This document shows, one piece after another, positions 26,242 through 36,424 of a stretch of DNA of 64,000 nucleotides. The translations under genes were made by a program, and so were the position numbers. Source of the stretch: Salifodinibacter halophilus (lineage in GTDB: Bacteria > Pseudomonadota > Gammaproteobacteria > Nevskiales > Salinisphaeraceae). The stretch covers positions 1,736,001-1,800,000 of the forward strand of contig JABEEB010000001.1 of NCBI GenBank assembly GCA_012999515.1. The letters are read 5' to 3'. The stretch's first letter is position 1. Every line of letters starts with the position of its first letter. A model generated the notes under the pieces. It was given only the letters and a program-made list of their open reading frames with translations, was not told where the DNA came from and searched no databases.

Positions 26242-27666
26242 ATGGCTCAGGCTGGTTTCGACGCCGTCATTGAAAACATTGCCGACTACGTCTGTAACGG
26301 CGTGGTCGACTCATCCGTGGCCCGTGAAACCGCGCGTCATTGTCTGATGGACACGCTCGGCTGCGGGCTGCTCGCGCTGGATTATCCGGCTTGTCGGCGA
26401 GTGCTCGGCCCGGTGGTCGACGGTGCCGGCATGGACGGCGGTGCCCGCGTACCCGGCACGGCTTATCAACTCGATCCGGTCACGGCCGCCTTCAATATCG
26501 GAGCGATGATCCGCTGGCTGGATTATAACGACACATGGCTGGCGGCCGAGTGGGGGCATCCGTCGGATAATGTCGGCGGCATCCTGGCTGTGGCCGATTA
26601 CATGTCACGCCGTAACGCCGACCGCGGCGAGGCTCCGTTGATGCTGGGCGATGTTCTCACGGCCATGATCAAGGCCCACGAGATCCAGGGCGTGCTCGCG
26701 CTTGGCAACAGCTTCAACCGCGCCGGGCTCGATCATGTGCTACTGGTGCGAGTCGCCACGGCTGCGGTTGTTACGCCGATGTTAGGGGGCGATCGCGACG
26801 CTGTTTGTCGTGCGCTTAGCCATGCGTTTGCCGACGGCGGCTGCCTGCGGACCTATCGCCACGCGCCGAATGCGGGTCCTCGCAAATCGTGGGCGGCCGG
26901 GGATGCAACGGCGCGCGGTGTTTGGCTCGCGCTCATGGCGACGCGCGGCGAACTCGGCATTGCGTCAGCACTGACGGCGCCGGAGTGGGGGTTCCAGGAT
27001 GTGCTGTTTGGTGGCCGCGAGATCACGCTGACACGCGAGCTTGGGAGTTACGTGATGGAAAACGTGCTCTTTAAGCTCAATTTTCCCGCCGAATTCCACG
27101 GCCAAACCGCTGTCGAAGCCGCGCTCGAGTTGCATCCGGCTGTGCATGGCCATCTGGCCGATATCGACCGTGTGGTTATCGAAACCCAGGCATCGGGCAA
27201 GCGCATCATCAATAAGACCGGCGCGCTGACCAATCCCGCCGACCGCGACCACTGTATCCAGTATATGGTGGCCGTGGCGCTGATTTTCGGGCGACTGACG
27301 GCGGACGACTATGAAGCCGACGTTGCCGCCGACCCGCGCATTGACGCGTTGCGCGATCGGATGAAAGTGGTCGAAAACGAGCGTTTGACCCGCGAGTATT
27401 TAGAAGAAGACAAGCGCGCCATCGGCAACGCGGTGCAAGTGTGGTTTGGTGATGGAACCGCCAGTGACCGGATCTGTATCGATTACCCGATTGGCCATCG
27501 CCGCCGCCGCCATGAGGGCATGCCGGTGCTCGAAAAGAAGTTTGCGCGCCATGTCGCCGGTGCGCTTTCGCCGCAGGCGGCCGCATCGGTGCATGCGGTG
27601 CTGGCCGACGCGACAAGCGTCGAGACAGCCGCCGTCGATACATTCACCGATCGACTTGTGCGTTAA
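26242..27666 (+). CDS. prpD: 2-methylcitrate dehydratase PrpD
   Basis: A 474-residue MmgE/PrpD family enzyme that dehydrates 2-methylcitrate to 2-methyl-cis-aconitate. Long stretches are nearly as in E. coli PrpD, including [39 protein letters not shown] followed by [10 protein letters not shown], and [14 protein letters not shown]. The last ~40 residues diverge. It completes a prpC-MAPEG-prpD group. prpB (methylisocitrate lyase), acnD and prpR are not in the window. Convergent with uvrA, 41 bases between stops. Confidence 0.95.
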   Translation: MAQAGFDAVIENIADYVCNGVVDSSVARETARHCLMDTLGCGLLALDYPACRRVLGPVVDGAGMDGGARVPGTAYQLDPVTAAFNIGAMIRWLDYNDTWLAAEWGHPSDNVGGILAVADYMSRRNADRGEAPLMLGDVLTAMIKAHEIQGVLALGNSFNRAGLDHVLLVRVATAAVVTPMLGGDRDAVCRALSHAFADGGCLRTYRHAPNAGPRKSWAAGDATARGVWLALMATRGELGIASALTAPEWGFQDVLFGGREITLTRELGSYVMENVLFKLNFPAEFHGQTAVEAALELHPAVHGHLADIDRVVIETQASGKRIINKTGALTNPADRDHCIQYMVAVALIFGRLTADDYEADVAADPRIDALRDRMKVVENERLTREYLEEDKRAIGNAVQVWFGDGTASDRICIDYPIGHRRRRHEGMPVLEKKFARHVAGALSPQAAASVHAVLADATSVETAAVDTFTDRLVR

Positions 27667-27707
27667 ACCGTCAGCGCGACGAACCGGGTTTTGTATGTGA
27701 GCCCGCG

Positions 27708-30560
27708 CTAAGTTCCCGTCTCGCGTGCCGGTTCGGCGGCACCCAAAAGCGGTTTCAGAAAACGCCCGGTGTGTGACGCCTCGATGTCGGCGACGTCTTC
27801 GGGGGTGCCGGTGGCGATGACCTCACCGCCCCCATCACCGCCTTCCGGACCGAGATCGATAACCCAGTCGGCCGTTTTGATGACATCAATGTTGTGTTCG
27901 ATGACGACCACTGCGTTGCCCGCTTCCCGGAGGCGTAGTAGCACGCCGAGCAGTTGCTTGATGTCGTGGAAGTGTAGGCCGGTGGTTGGCTCGTCCAATA
28001 AGTATAAGGTGTTACCGGTGTTGCGCTTGGATAATTCACGCGCGAGTTTGATGCGCTGGGCCTCGCCACCGGACAGCGTGGTCGCGTTCTGGCCGAGTTT
28101 GACGTAGGACAGGCCGACATCCATCAACGTTTCCAGCTTGCGTTTTAAGCTCGGCACGGGCGAAAAGAAATCCAGCGCGGCTTCCACGCGCATATCCAGC
28201 ACATCGGCGATGGTCTTGCCTTTGTAGTGGACTTCCAGCGTTTCACGGTTGTAACGCGCCCCGCGGCAAGTGTCGCAGGTGACATAAACATCAGGCAGGA
28301 AGTGCATCTCGACCTTGATCACGCCGTCGCCTTGGCAGGTTTCGCAGCGCCCGCCTTTGACGTTGAAGGAAAACCGTCCGGGTTTGTAGCCCCGAGCCCG
28401 GGCTTCCGGCGTGTTGGCGAAAAGGTCGCGAATGGTGTCGAACAGCCCGGTGTAGGTTGCCGGGTTGGAGCGTGGTGTGCGGCCGATCGGCGCTTGGTTG
28501 ATGTCGATGACTTTGTCCAGGTGCTCGAGGCCGTCGATCGCGGTGACGGGGGCGCTGCGCGCGACGGTTCGGTTGACCTGGCGTGCGGCGGCTGGAAAAA
28601 GCGTTTCGTTGATCAGGGTGGACTTACCCGAGCCGGAAACGCCGGTCACGCAGGTCAGCTGCCCCATCGAGAGGCTCGCGTTGGCATTCTTTAAGTTGTT
28701 GCCGCGCGCGCCGCGGATGGTGATGGGACGCTCGGCATCGAAAGGCTGGCGTGCCTGGGGTATGGCGATAACCTCGCGCGCGGATAAATAGGCACCGGTT
28801 AGTGAATCCTGGTTGGCGGCGACCTGCTCGGCGGTGCCTTCAGCGATGACGTGGCCGCCGTGGTCGCCGGCGCCGGGGCCGAGATCCAGTACGTGGTCGG
28901 CTTCGCGAATGGCATCCTCGTCGTGTTCGACCACGATCACTGTATTGCCGAGATTGCGCAGGTGCTCAAGGGTGTTCAGCAGGCGCCGATTATCGCGCTG
29001 GTGGAGGCCGATCGATGGTTCGTCGAGAACGTACATCACGCCCACCAGGCCGGCGCCAATCTGGCTGGCCAGCCGGATGCGTTGAGCCTCGCCGCCGGAC
29101 AAGGTTTCGGCGGCGCGTGACAGGGTCAGATAGTTCAGGCCGACGTCGAGCAGAAATCGTAAGCGCTGGTCGATTTCGCGGATGATGGGTGCCGCGATTT
29201 CGGCGCGGTGGCCTGGAATGGCCAGTGATTCGATCAGCGTTTGGGCGCCAGCGATACTCTCGGCATTGACCTGGCCGATGGTAGTGCCGGCCACGCGAAC
29301 GTGGCGGGCCGCTTCGTTCAGGCGGGCACCACCGCAGGTGGGGCAGGGTTTCGACGACAGATATTTCGCCAGTTCTTCACGCACCGCGAACGACTCGGTT
29401 TCGGCGTAGCGCCGCTGCATGTTGTTCAGCACGCCTTCGAACGCGTGCTTGCGAACGCGCGTCCGGCCGCGAGCGTTGATGTAACGGAACTCGATTTTGT
29501 TGCCGCCCGAGCCGTGCAGGATGATGTCTCGGGCTTGTTGTGGCAATTCGCGCCACGGCTGGTCGACGTCGAAATCGTACGCATCGGCCAGCGATTCGAT
29601 CAGGCCGAAGAAATAGGGGTTGCGCCGGTCCCAGCCACGCACCGCGCCGCCAGCTAGCGAGAGGTTCGCATCGATGACCACGCGATCTTCATCGAACACC
29701 GACTGAGAGCCCAGACCGTCGCAGTCCGGGCAGGCGCCGTGTGGCGAGTTGAAGGAGAAAAATCGCGGTTCCATTTCCTCGATCGAGAAGCCGCATCGTG
29801 GGCAGGCAAACTGCGAGGAAAAAACCTGTGTCGGCCCGTCGCCACGCCACGACATCGTCCAGGCGGTGCCCTCCGAGAGGCGCAAAGCGGTTTCGAAACT
29901 CTCGGCTAGCCGTTGTTCGAGTCCCTCGCGGATTTTGAAACGATCGACGACGACTTCGAGGTTGTGGGTCTTTTTGGGATCGAGCTCGGGCACGCCCTCG
30001 TCGAGCTCGACCACTTCGCCGTCGATGCGCATGCGGATAAAGCCTTGGCTGCGCATCTGCTGGAAGATTTCGCGGTGCTCGCCTTTACGGCCTCGAATGA
30101 CGGGCGCCAGCAGCATGACCGCGGTTTCGGAGTCGCCGGCCAGGGTTTGGTCGACCATTTCCGATACGCTTTGGGCGGTTAATGGTTCGCCGTGTGTCGG
30201 GCAGTGCGGCGTGCCAACCCGGGCAAACAGTAGCCGGAGGTAGTCGTGGATCTCGGTGACGGTGCCTACCGTTGAACGCGGATTATGCGAGGTCGATTTT
30301 TGTTCGATGGAGATCGCCGGTGATAGACCCTCGATCGAGTCTAGATCTGGCTTTTCCATCATCGACAGAAACTGGCGCGCGTACGCCGATAGGGATTCGA
30401 CGTAACGCCGCTGACCTTCGGCGTAGATCGTGTCGAAAGCAAGGCTTGATTTGCCGGAGCCGGATAAGCCCGTCATTACGATCAGCCGGTCACGCGGCAG
30501 GTCGACGTCGACGTTGGCTAGATTGTGGGTGCGTGCGCCGCGGATGCGGATGCTGTCCAT
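27708..30560 (-). CDS. uvrA: Excinuclease ABC subunit A
   Basis: A 950-residue DNA damage sensor of nucleotide excision repair. It works as a dimer and loads UvrB on lesions. It has two ABC ATPase modules, each with its Walker A ([20 protein letters not shown] near residues 30-49, [18 protein letters not shown] in the second) and ABC signature ([16 protein letters not shown] and [16 protein letters not shown]). Zinc-finger cysteines are in [20 protein letters not shown] and CETCQGDGV ... CDTCRG. The length is normal (~940). It is divergent from the MFS gene and ssb, as in many gammaproteobacteria. No LexA box was searched exhaustively. Confidence 0.97.
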   Translation of the reverse strand: MDSIRIRGARTHNLANVDVDLPRDRLIVMTGLSGSGKSSLAFDTIYAEGQRRYVESLSAYARQFLSMMEKPDLDSIEGLSPAISIEQKSTSHNPRSTVGTVTEIHDYLRLLFARVGTPHCPTHGEPLTAQSVSEMVDQTLAGDSETAVMLLAPVIRGRKGEHREIFQQMRSQGFIRMRIDGEVVELDEGVPELDPKKTHNLEVVVDRFKIREGLEQRLAESFETALRLSEGTAWTMSWRGDGPTQVFSSQFACPRCGFSIEEMEPRFFSFNSPHGACPDCDGLGSQSVFDEDRVVIDANLSLAGGAVRGWDRRNPYFFGLIESLADAYDFDVDQPWRELPQQARDIILHGSGGNKIEFRYINARGRTRVRKHAFEGVLNNMQRRYAETESFAVREELAKYLSSKPCPTCGGARLNEAARHVRVAGTTIGQVNAESIAGAQTLIESLAIPGHRAEIAAPIIREIDQRLRFLLDVGLNYLTLSRAAETLSGGEAQRIRLASQIGAGLVGVMYVLDEPSIGLHQRDNRRLLNTLEHLRNLGNTVIVVEHDEDAIREADHVLDLGPGAGDHGGHVIAEGTAEQVAANQDSLTGAYLSAREVIAIPQARQPFDAERPITIRGARGNNLKNANASLSMGQLTCVTGVSGSGKSTLINETLFPAAARQVNRTVARSAPVTAIDGLEHLDKVIDINQAPIGRTPRSNPATYTGLFDTIRDLFANTPEARARGYKPGRFSFNVKGGRCETCQGDGVIKVEMHFLPDVYVTCDTCRGARYNRETLEVHYKGKTIADVLDMRVEAALDFFSPVPSLKRKLETLMDVGLSYVKLGQNATTLSGGEAQRIKLARELSKRNTGNTLYLLDEPTTGLHFHDIKQLLGVLLRLREAGNAVVVIEHNIDVIKTADWVIDLGPEGGDGGGEVIATGTPEDVADIEASHTGRFLKPLLGAAEPARETGT

Positions 30561-30694
30561 AGCGGAGTCGGTCTCGCAACGATAAGTTGTCCAGTATACG
30601 TGTTGCGTCGCGTACTGGATGAGTGGCCCCGCATGCTAAGCTATCGCGTTGCTGTCAGCGTCCAGACAATACCGCAAATGCGAGCGGCAACCCC

Positions 30695-32071
30695 ATGAAT
30701 TCGACCGAGTTCCGCGCGGCCTATTCGCTGGCCGGCATTTTTTCGCTGCGCATGCTAGGTCTGTTCATGATCTACCCGGTGTTCACGATCTTTGCGCAGC
30801 AACATCTCGTCGGGGCAACGCCAATCACCATCGGGCTCGCATTGGGCGCCTATGGCCTGGCGCAGGCCGTGTTCCAAATCCCGTTCGGTTTGGCGTCGGA
30901 TCGTGTTGGCCGCAAAAAGATGATTGCGATCGGCTTGTTGATTTTTGCCGTTGGCAGCGTCGTTGCCGCGCTATCAGACTCGATTTGGGGCGTGATCGCG
31001 GGACGTCTGCTCCAGGGCGGGGGCGCGGTCAGTTCTGTCATTCTGGCGCTCAATGCGGACCTGACACTGGAGGAAAATCGCAACAAGTCGATGGCGATTA
31101 TCGGCATGACGATCGGGCTCGCGTTCGCGATCGCGCTGGTGTTGGGGCCGCTATTGAACGGCTGGATCGGTGTGCCCGGCATTTTCGGCTTCACCGCGGT
31201 TCTGGCCCTGGCCGGTGTGCCGGTGTTGTATAAGGTGACGCCCGAGCCGGCCGCCGCGTATTCCCACCGCGACACACAAGCCGTGCCGGCCATGTTTTGG
31301 ACCGTGCTTGGCGATCCTGAACTGCGGCGCTTCGATTTCGGCATCTTCGCCTTACACGCCATGCTGGCGGCCAGCTTCATCGCGCTGCCCGAGTTGTTGC
31401 GCGGGACGCTCGATATTGGCGAGCGCCAGGAGTGGATGGTCTATCTGCCAGTGCTCGCGGTCTCATTCGTCGTCATGATCCCGGCGGTCATTCTGGCTGA
31501 GGCCAAACGGCTGATGAAGCCAGTATTCATTGGTTCGGTCGCGCTTTTGTTGGTCACCCAGGTGGTGTTGGCCGCGTATCACAATAGCTGGCTTGAATTA
31601 GTGGTATTGCTGACGCTGTTCTTCGCTGCTTTCAATGTCATGGAAGCGAGTTTGCCGTCGCTTATTTCCAAGGCCGCACCGGCCGATGGCAAGGGCACGG
31701 CGATGGGCGTTTATTCCAGCGCGCAGTTTTTCGGCATATTCGCTGGCGGTATGCTGGGTGGCTGGGCATATGGTGCCGATGGTGTCTCCGGCGTGTTCTG
31801 GGTAGGCAGTGCCATTGCTGTGGTCTGGCTCGGGGTCGCGGCAACCATGCCGCAGCCGCGGTTCGCGCGCACGCATCTGCTGGCGGTGGGTGCTTTGGAT
31901 GACGACGAAGCCAACGCGCTCGCCCGGCGTATCGAGGCCGAAGCGGGCGTTTTCGAAGCCAGCGTGGTGTCGGCCGACCGCGTGGCATATATTAAATTTG
32001 ACGGTAAGCTGACCAGCGCTGATCATTTGGATCAGTTCGCAGCCGCGCAAGCCCACGCAGGGGAGTCCTGA
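30695..32071 (+). CDS. YajR-type MFS transporter with C-terminal ferredoxin-like (YAM) domain
   Basis: A 458-residue protein with twelve membrane helices, followed by a soluble domain of about 65 residues. The MFS motif A is [16 protein letters not shown] in loop 2-3. The C-terminal part ([20 protein letters not shown], then [10 protein letters not shown]) has the beta-alpha-beta pattern of the YajR ferredoxin-like domain. The substrate is unknown. I chose ATG 30695 because it aligns with MFS N-termini; GTG 30623 is in frame but adds non-conserved sequence. It ends 2 bases before the ssb start and is divergent from uvrA. Confidence 0.87.
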   Translation: MNSTEFRAAYSLAGIFSLRMLGLFMIYPVFTIFAQQHLVGATPITIGLALGAYGLAQAVFQIPFGLASDRVGRKKMIAIGLLIFAVGSVVAALSDSIWGVIAGRLLQGGGAVSSVILALNADLTLEENRNKSMAIIGMTIGLAFAIALVLGPLLNGWIGVPGIFGFTAVLALAGVPVLYKVTPEPAAAYSHRDTQAVPAMFWTVLGDPELRRFDFGIFALHAMLAASFIALPELLRGTLDIGERQEWMVYLPVLAVSFVVMIPAVILAEAKRLMKPVFIGSVALLLVTQVVLAAYHNSWLELVVLLTLFFAAFNVMEASLPSLISKAAPADGKGTAMGVYSSAQFFGIFAGGMLGGWAYGADGVSGVFWVGSAIAVVWLGVAATMPQPRFARTHLLAVGALDDDEANALARRIEAEAGVFEASVVSADRVAYIKFDGKLTSADHLDQFAAAQAHAGES

Positions 32072-32073
32072 TC

Positions 32074-32595
32074 ATGGCCACTCGAGGTGTCAACAAGGCA
32101 ATCATCATCGGCAATCTTGGCGCCGATCCGGAAACGCGTTATACCGCCAGTGGTAGTGCGGTAACCAACGCCAGTGTCGCGACCACGGATAGCTGGCGCG
32201 ACCGAAACTCGGGCGAGACGCAAGAGCGCACCGAGTGGCACCGGATTGTGTTTTTCGGTCGGCTGGGTGAGATCGCCGGCGAATACCTACGAAAGGGCAG
32301 CAAGGTCTATATCGAGGGCCGGCTTCAGACCCGCAAGTGGCAGGGCCAGGATGGCCAGGACCGCTATACCACCGAAATCGTGGGCAATGACATGCAAATG
32401 CTCGATTCGCGCGGTGGTGGCGGCGGCAGCGCGCCCATGGGTGGCGGCCAGGGTGGCGGCCAGCAGCAACAAAACCGCCAGCCAGCTGGTAATCAGCCGC
32501 AGCCGCAGCCGCAGCCGCAGCAGCAACAGCAATCGGGGCAACAGCCGGTCGATACTGGCTTTGATGACGATCTGGACGACGATATTCCGTTTTAA
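32074..32595 (+). CDS. ssb: Single-stranded DNA-binding protein
   Basis: A 173-residue SSB. The OB fold covers residues 1-110 ([39 protein letters not shown] and [20 protein letters not shown]). A Gly/Gln/Pro-rich flexible linker follows, and the acidic tail [11 protein letters not shown] recruits repair and replication proteins. The linker contains four CAGCCG units in the DNA (32494-32517), encoding a Gln-Pro repeat. It starts 2 bases after the YajR-like stop, so the two are co-transcribed. The uvrA/ssb neighbourhood is conserved in gammaproteobacteria. Confidence 0.96.
   Translation: MATRGVNKAIIIGNLGADPETRYTASGSAVTNASVATTDSWRDRNSGETQERTEWHRIVFFGRLGEIAGEYLRKGSKVYIEGRLQTRKWQGQDGQDRYTTEIVGNDMQMLDSRGGGGGSAPMGGGQGGGQQQQNRQPAGNQPQPQPQPQQQQQSGQQPVDTGFDDDLDDDIPF
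32494..32532 (+). repeat. CAGCCG hexanucleotide repeat in the ssb linker
   Basis: Four perfect CAGCCG units are followed by imperfect CAG/CAA codons, encoding Gln-Pro then poly-Gln. It is in-frame low complexity and could vary in length between strains. Confidence 0.7.
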
Positions 32596-32781
32596 CGGTC
32601 GATCACGATGGGCGAGCTGCCCATTCGTTGCGGGCGCAGGTGGTTGAGTCAGCGCCGATGAGCTGACGGCGGCACTGATATTGCGGCCGATTATCGTTGT
32701 GTTGCGAGCTGTGTCAGTTCCCGGTGTGCGCGGGTTGAGAAACCCTGATATGTGACATGACAAGAACGCTGGCGCGTCGGT

Positions 32782-32810
32782 TTGTGGTTGGTTTAATATG
32801 TCAGTATTAT
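32782..32810 (+). promoter_or_regulatory. Promoter of the ars operon, predicted leaderless
   Basis: TTGTGG (32782-32787) and TATTAT (32805-32810) are separated by 17 bases. The expected start of transcription, about seven bases downstream, falls on the A of the arsR ATG (32818), and no Shine-Dalgarno sequence precedes that ATG. Confidence 0.55.
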
Positions 32811-32819
32811 TAGACATAT
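32796..32819. promoter_or_regulatory. ArsR operator dyad overlapping the -10 and arsR start codon
   Basis: ATATGTC (32796-32802) and GACATAT (32813-32819) are perfect inverted arms with a 10-base AT-rich spacer that contains the -10. ArsR-family repressors bind such dyads. Occupancy would cover the -10 and the transcription start. Confidence 0.7.
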
Positions 32820-33165
32820 GGACTCGAAGCAGGCAATCGAGTGCTTTTCAGCACTCGCACAGGACACGCGGTTCGCGGCTTTCCGCCTGCTCGTACGCTA
32901 CGAGCCGGATGGCTTGCCGGCGGGTGAAGTCGCGCGTTTACTGGAAGTGCCGCACAACACCATGTCCGTGCACTTGGCGGCATTGACGCGGGCCGGTCTG
33001 ACTTTATCCCAGCGTCATAGCCGCTCGATTATTTATCGCGCCAACCTCGCGCACGTACAGGAAACCGTGCAGTTTCTCGTGCGCGATTGTTGCGGCGGGC
33101 GACCAGAAGTTTGCCAGCCGTTGCTGGATTCGTTGGCTGATTGCACACCGCCGCCTGATCAATGA
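32818..33165 (+). CDS. arsR: ArsR-family arsenic-responsive repressor
   Basis: A 115-residue winged-helix repressor. The recognition helix region is VARLLEVPHNTMSVHLAAL (residues ~38-56) and the wing is LSQRHSRSIIYRANL. It lacks the CxC pair in the recognition helix used by E. coli ArsR. Its cysteines instead sit at the C-terminus: Cys91, Cys92 and Cys99 in DCCGGRPEVC. That resembles the Acidithiobacillus ferrooxidans type (Cys95, 96, 102), with one extra residue of spacing. Arsenite binding would release the operator over its own start codon. First gene of arsRCHB. Confidence 0.9.
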   Translation: MDSKQAIECFSALAQDTRFAAFRLLVRYEPDGLPAGEVARLLEVPHNTMSVHLAALTRAGLTLSQRHSRSIIYRANLAHVQETVQFLVRDCCGGRPEVCQPLLDSLADCTPPPDQ

Positions 33166-33175
33166 GGGCTGATGC

Positions 33176-33589
33176 ATGCACCCGCTGATTTATCACAACC
33201 TGAACTGCAGCACGTCGCGTAATACGCTGGCCATGATCGAAGCAGCCGGTGAAACGCCCGCGGTCGTTGACTATGTCGAGGATCCACCATCGCGGGATCA
33301 GCTGTGCTGGTTACTCGAGCAAATGGGCATGTCGCCGCGTGAACTGTTGCGCCGCAAGGGCGCGCCCTATGATGAATTGGGTTTGGACGAACCGGGGTTA
33401 AGCGACGCGCAACTGATCGATGCCATGCTGGCACATCCGATCCTGATTAATCGGCCGATCGTGGTAACTGACCGGGGCGTGCGGCTTTGCCGACCGTCCG
33501 AACGGGTGCTAGCGCTACTGGATAATCCCGGCGATCGTTTTATCAAGGAAGACGGTGAAGTCATCACGTACGCACAGGACGCGACATGA
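33176..33589 (+). CDS. arsC: Arsenate reductase, glutaredoxin-linked type
   Basis: A 137-residue ArsC that reduces arsenate to arsenite with glutathione/glutaredoxin. The catalytic cysteine is Cys11 in [27 protein letters not shown] with the substrate Arg and RLCRPSERV follow, all as in plasmid R773 ArsC. It starts 10 bases after arsR and overlaps arsH by four bases (ATGA). Confidence 0.95.
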   Translation: MHPLIYHNLNCSTSRNTLAMIEAAGETPAVVDYVEDPPSRDQLCWLLEQMGMSPRELLRRKGAPYDELGLDEPGLSDAQLIDAMLAHPILINRPIVVTDRGVRLCRPSERVLALLDNPGDRFIKEDGEVITYAQDAT

Positions 33590-34314
33590 ACGATGACTTA
33601 GTTCGGCACGATCTGCCGAATATCGACCCGGATGCGCTCGATCCCGTCGATGTTGACGCACTGGCTGGTGCGGACAGTCCACGGCATGCGCCTCGCATTC
33701 TTATCCTCTATGGTTCGTTGCGGTCGCACTCCTATTCGCGCTTTCTCTCGCAGGAAGTTGGCCGATTGCTGCGCTGGTTCGGCTGCGAGGTGCGATTCTT
33801 CGATCCGGCCGGTTTGCCGCTACCCGACAATGCCGAGGCCGATCATCCACGTGTGCAGGCACTGCGCGATCTGGCGACCTGGTCGGAGGGCATGGTGTGG
33901 ATTAGTCCGGAACGCCACGGTGCGATGACTGGCGTCATGAAGTCGCAAATCGACTGGATTCCGTTATCGCTGGGTGGCGTGCGGCCAACCCAGGGCAAAA
34001 CGCTGGCAGTGATGGAGGTCTCCGGCGGTAGTCAGAGTTTCAATGCAGTCAATCAGTTGCGTGTGTTGGGCCGCTGGATGCGCATGGTCACGATTCCGAA
34101 TCAGTCGTCGGTTCCCAAGGCATTTGGTGAATTCGACGATAATGGCCGCATGAAAGACTCAGCGCTGTATCGGCGCGTGGTCGACGTCTGCGAGGAGCTC
34201 GTGAAATTCACCTGGCTGATACGTGAGCGGGGCGATTATCTGACCAGCCGTTACTCCGAGCGCGTCGAAAGCGCTGAACAAACCTCGCGGCGTGTTAATC
34301 AGGCCGCGCACTAA
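33586..34314 (+). CDS. arsH: Arsenical resistance NADPH-dependent flavoprotein ArsH
   Basis: A 242-residue FMN flavodoxin-like protein. The FMN loop is [16 protein letters not shown] (residues ~45-60), and the [20 protein letters not shown] motif near residues 105-124 is characteristic of ArsH. ArsH oxidises trivalent organoarsenicals or acts as an NADPH:FMN reductase, depending on the organism. It overlaps arsC by four bases and is followed by arsB after 34 bases. Confidence 0.94.
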   Translation: MNDDLVRHDLPNIDPDALDPVDVDALAGADSPRHAPRILILYGSLRSHSYSRFLSQEVGRLLRWFGCEVRFFDPAGLPLPDNAEADHPRVQALRDLATWSEGMVWISPERHGAMTGVMKSQIDWIPLSLGGVRPTQGKTLAVMEVSGGSQSFNAVNQLRVLGRWMRMVTIPNQSSVPKAFGEFDDNGRMKDSALYRRVVDVCEELVKFTWLIRERGDYLTSRYSERVESAEQTSRRVNQAAH

Positions 34315-34348
34315 AAGCGTCCCACCACCAGAAGCCTGAACGACGGAC

Positions 34349-35659
34349 ATGCTAGCGCTGGTCATTTTCATCGTCACGCTCGTGCTCGTTATCTGGCAGC
34401 CGAAGCGTGTGGGTATCGGATGGAGCGCATTGGGCGGCGCGGCTGTCGCGTTGGCTACCGGTGTCGTGCAGCCGGCCGATGTTGTCGTGGTCTGGCACAT
34501 CGTCTGGGATGCCACGTTTACTTTCGTCGCACTGATCATCATCTCGCTGATTCTCGACGAGGCGGGGTTTTTTGCGTGGGCTGCGCTGCATATCGCGCGT
34601 TGGGGCAACGGACGTGGGCATGTCCTATTTCCACTGATCGTTTTGCTGGGTGCGGTGATCGCCGCTTTTTTCGCCAACGACGGCGCAGCCTTGCTGCTCA
34701 CGCCGATTGTCATCGCGATCCTGGTGCGGCTGGAGTTTTCCGCTGCGGCGTCATTGGCCTTTATCATCGCCACTGGCTTTATCGCCGATACAGCAAGCCT
34801 GCCGTTGGTGATCTCGAACTTGGTCAACATCGTCAGTGCTAACTTCTTCGAGGTGTCGTTCGACCGTTACGCCACGGTTATGGTGCCGGTCGACCTAGTC
34901 TCAATTATCGCCACGCTGACAGTCGTCTGGCTGGCTTTCGGCCGTAAGATACCGCGGCGTTATGCGGTGGACGCACTCGATCAGCCGACCACCGCAATCG
35001 TGGATCCGTACGTGTTTCGGGCGGCGCTGCCCGTGCTGGTTGTTCTGCTGGTTGCCTATTTTGTGCTGGCGCGATGGCACGTGCCGTTTTGCGTTGTCAC
35101 TGGTGCCGGCGCCTTCGTTCTGACAGGCATTGCTGGTCGCTGGTGGCGTGGCGGTCGCGGTACGACCATATCGCTCGGCCCAGTGATTCGCGGTGCGCCC
35201 TGGCAGATCGTGCTTTTCTCGCTCGGCATGTATCTGGTGGTCTACGGCTTGGGCCAAGCCGGACTGACGCACTATGGTGCCGTGGTGCTTGATTGGCTCG
35301 GTCAACAGGGTGTGATTGTGGCCACGCTTGGCACTGGTTTCTTGTCGGCATTTGTTGCTTCGATTATGAACAACATGCCGTCCACGCTTGTTGGCGCACT
35401 GGCGATCAAGCAGACGCAAGGGCCCGAATTAATCCACGAGCTGATGATTTATGCCAACGTCATCGGCAACGATCTCGGCCCGAAATTCACGCCGATCGGC
35501 AGCCTGGCGACACTGATGTGGCTGCATGTACTGGCCGGCAAGGGATATCGCATTGGCTGGGGGCAGTACATGAAAATCGGTCTTATCCTGACGCCACCGG
35601 TGCTGCTGGCAAGCCTGATCGCGCTAGCACTTTGGCTGCCATTGATCACATCCGGATGA
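34349..35659 (+). CDS. arsB: Arsenite efflux pump ArsB
   Basis: A 436-residue inner-membrane protein with about 12 helices, of the ArsB family, which extrudes arsenite using the proton gradient (or ATP when paired with ArsA). [40 protein letters not shown] and [16 protein letters not shown] are the conserved pore segments. No arsA is present, so the pump should work alone. Last gene of the operon. No clear terminator is seen in the 168 bases that follow. Confidence 0.94.
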   Translation: MLALVIFIVTLVLVIWQPKRVGIGWSALGGAAVALATGVVQPADVVVVWHIVWDATFTFVALIIISLILDEAGFFAWAALHIARWGNGRGHVLFPLIVLLGAVIAAFFANDGAALLLTPIVIAILVRLEFSAAASLAFIIATGFIADTASLPLVISNLVNIVSANFFEVSFDRYATVMVPVDLVSIIATLTVVWLAFGRKIPRRYAVDALDQPTTAIVDPYVFRAALPVLVVLLVAYFVLARWHVPFCVVTGAGAFVLTGIAGRWWRGGRGTTISLGPVIRGAPWQIVLFSLGMYLVVYGLGQAGLTHYGAVVLDWLGQQGVIVATLGTGFLSAFVASIMNNMPSTLVGALAIKQTQGPELIHELMIYANVIGNDLGPKFTPIGSLATLMWLHVLAGKGYRIGWGQYMKIGLILTPPVLLASLIALALWLPLITSG

Positions 35660-35827
35660 GCCGGTTTTAACGCGCTCAACCGAAGTCTTACGGCCAAGCG
35701 CGTCATGAACATAACTGTGGCCTGGTGTCGCCGCGTGCCACCATGGCCTAGACAGCCTGCACCCGTGGCGCAGCGGGCCGTCAAGGTCATGGAAACCGCC
35801 GGCGACTGGCTCTGGCTCAGTTCGCGC

Positions 35828-36424
35828 CTAGCCGTTTGCCGGCTTACGTTGGAGCATGGCGACGATGCGCGTGCTCAGTTGCCCGAGTGCGTGACTCATG
35901 GCGGCGGCGATGTTGCCGGGCGTGTGGGACTCGGCCTTGATCGTTAGTTGCGCATGCCCTGAACGTCGGCGTTCTGCATCGGCAGCGCCCACATGCCAAT
36001 CGGCCGTCAGGTGGACGACGTTATTTGCGTCCGCTATAAAGCGATCGATCGACACGCTCAAAATGCGCTCGGTATCCGAGCTCGAGACGGTGCCCGCGTA
36101 TTGTTTCGAACCGAGCCGATTGGCCAGATCGCGGCCCAGGGTTTGGTGAACTTGCTGGTCGAGCGGGGCGATCCAGCGTGCGGTCGTGCTTACCTTGCGC
36201 GTATTGGCGCCGGTCTCGCGGACCAGATACGGTCGATCCAGTGCACTAGCAAGCTCGACATGCCCGAGCGCCAGCGCTGGTTGGCCGATGTCGGTGGTCG
36301 GGCCGGACGACGACGTAACGTTGAGTGCGATGAACTGCGTGGGCGGGCTGCCGGCACAGCCGGCGAGCAGCAATGTGCCCGAGACGATTAGCGCCGGGCG
36401 TATGAGCTGGCGATACAAGTGCAT
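35828..36424 (-). CDS. pqiC: PqiC-like outer-membrane lipoprotein
   Basis: A 198-residue lipoprotein of the ABC-transport auxiliary (PqiC/YmbA) family. The lipobox is LLLAGC at residues 18-23. The mature domain begins with a proline-rich stretch and then ALGHVELASALDRPYLV, matching the family phrase for the ligand-side helix. It directly abuts pqiB (stop and start adjacent). PqiC anchors the periplasm-spanning PqiB tube to the outer membrane. Confidence 0.85.
   Translation of the reverse strand: MHLYRQLIRPALIVSGTLLLAGCAGSPPTQFIALNVTSSSGPTTDIGQPALALGHVELASALDRPYLVRETGANTRKVSTTARWIAPLDQQVHQTLGRDLANRLGSKQYAGTVSSSDTERILSVSIDRFIADANNVVHLTADWHVGAADAERRRSGHAQLTIKAESHTPGNIAAAMSHALGQLSTRIVAMLQRKPANG

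Noticed and set aside
32494-32532. Short tandem repeats taken as a CRISPR array
   Set aside because: They are coding hexamers within ssb with no spacers, and no cas genes are present.
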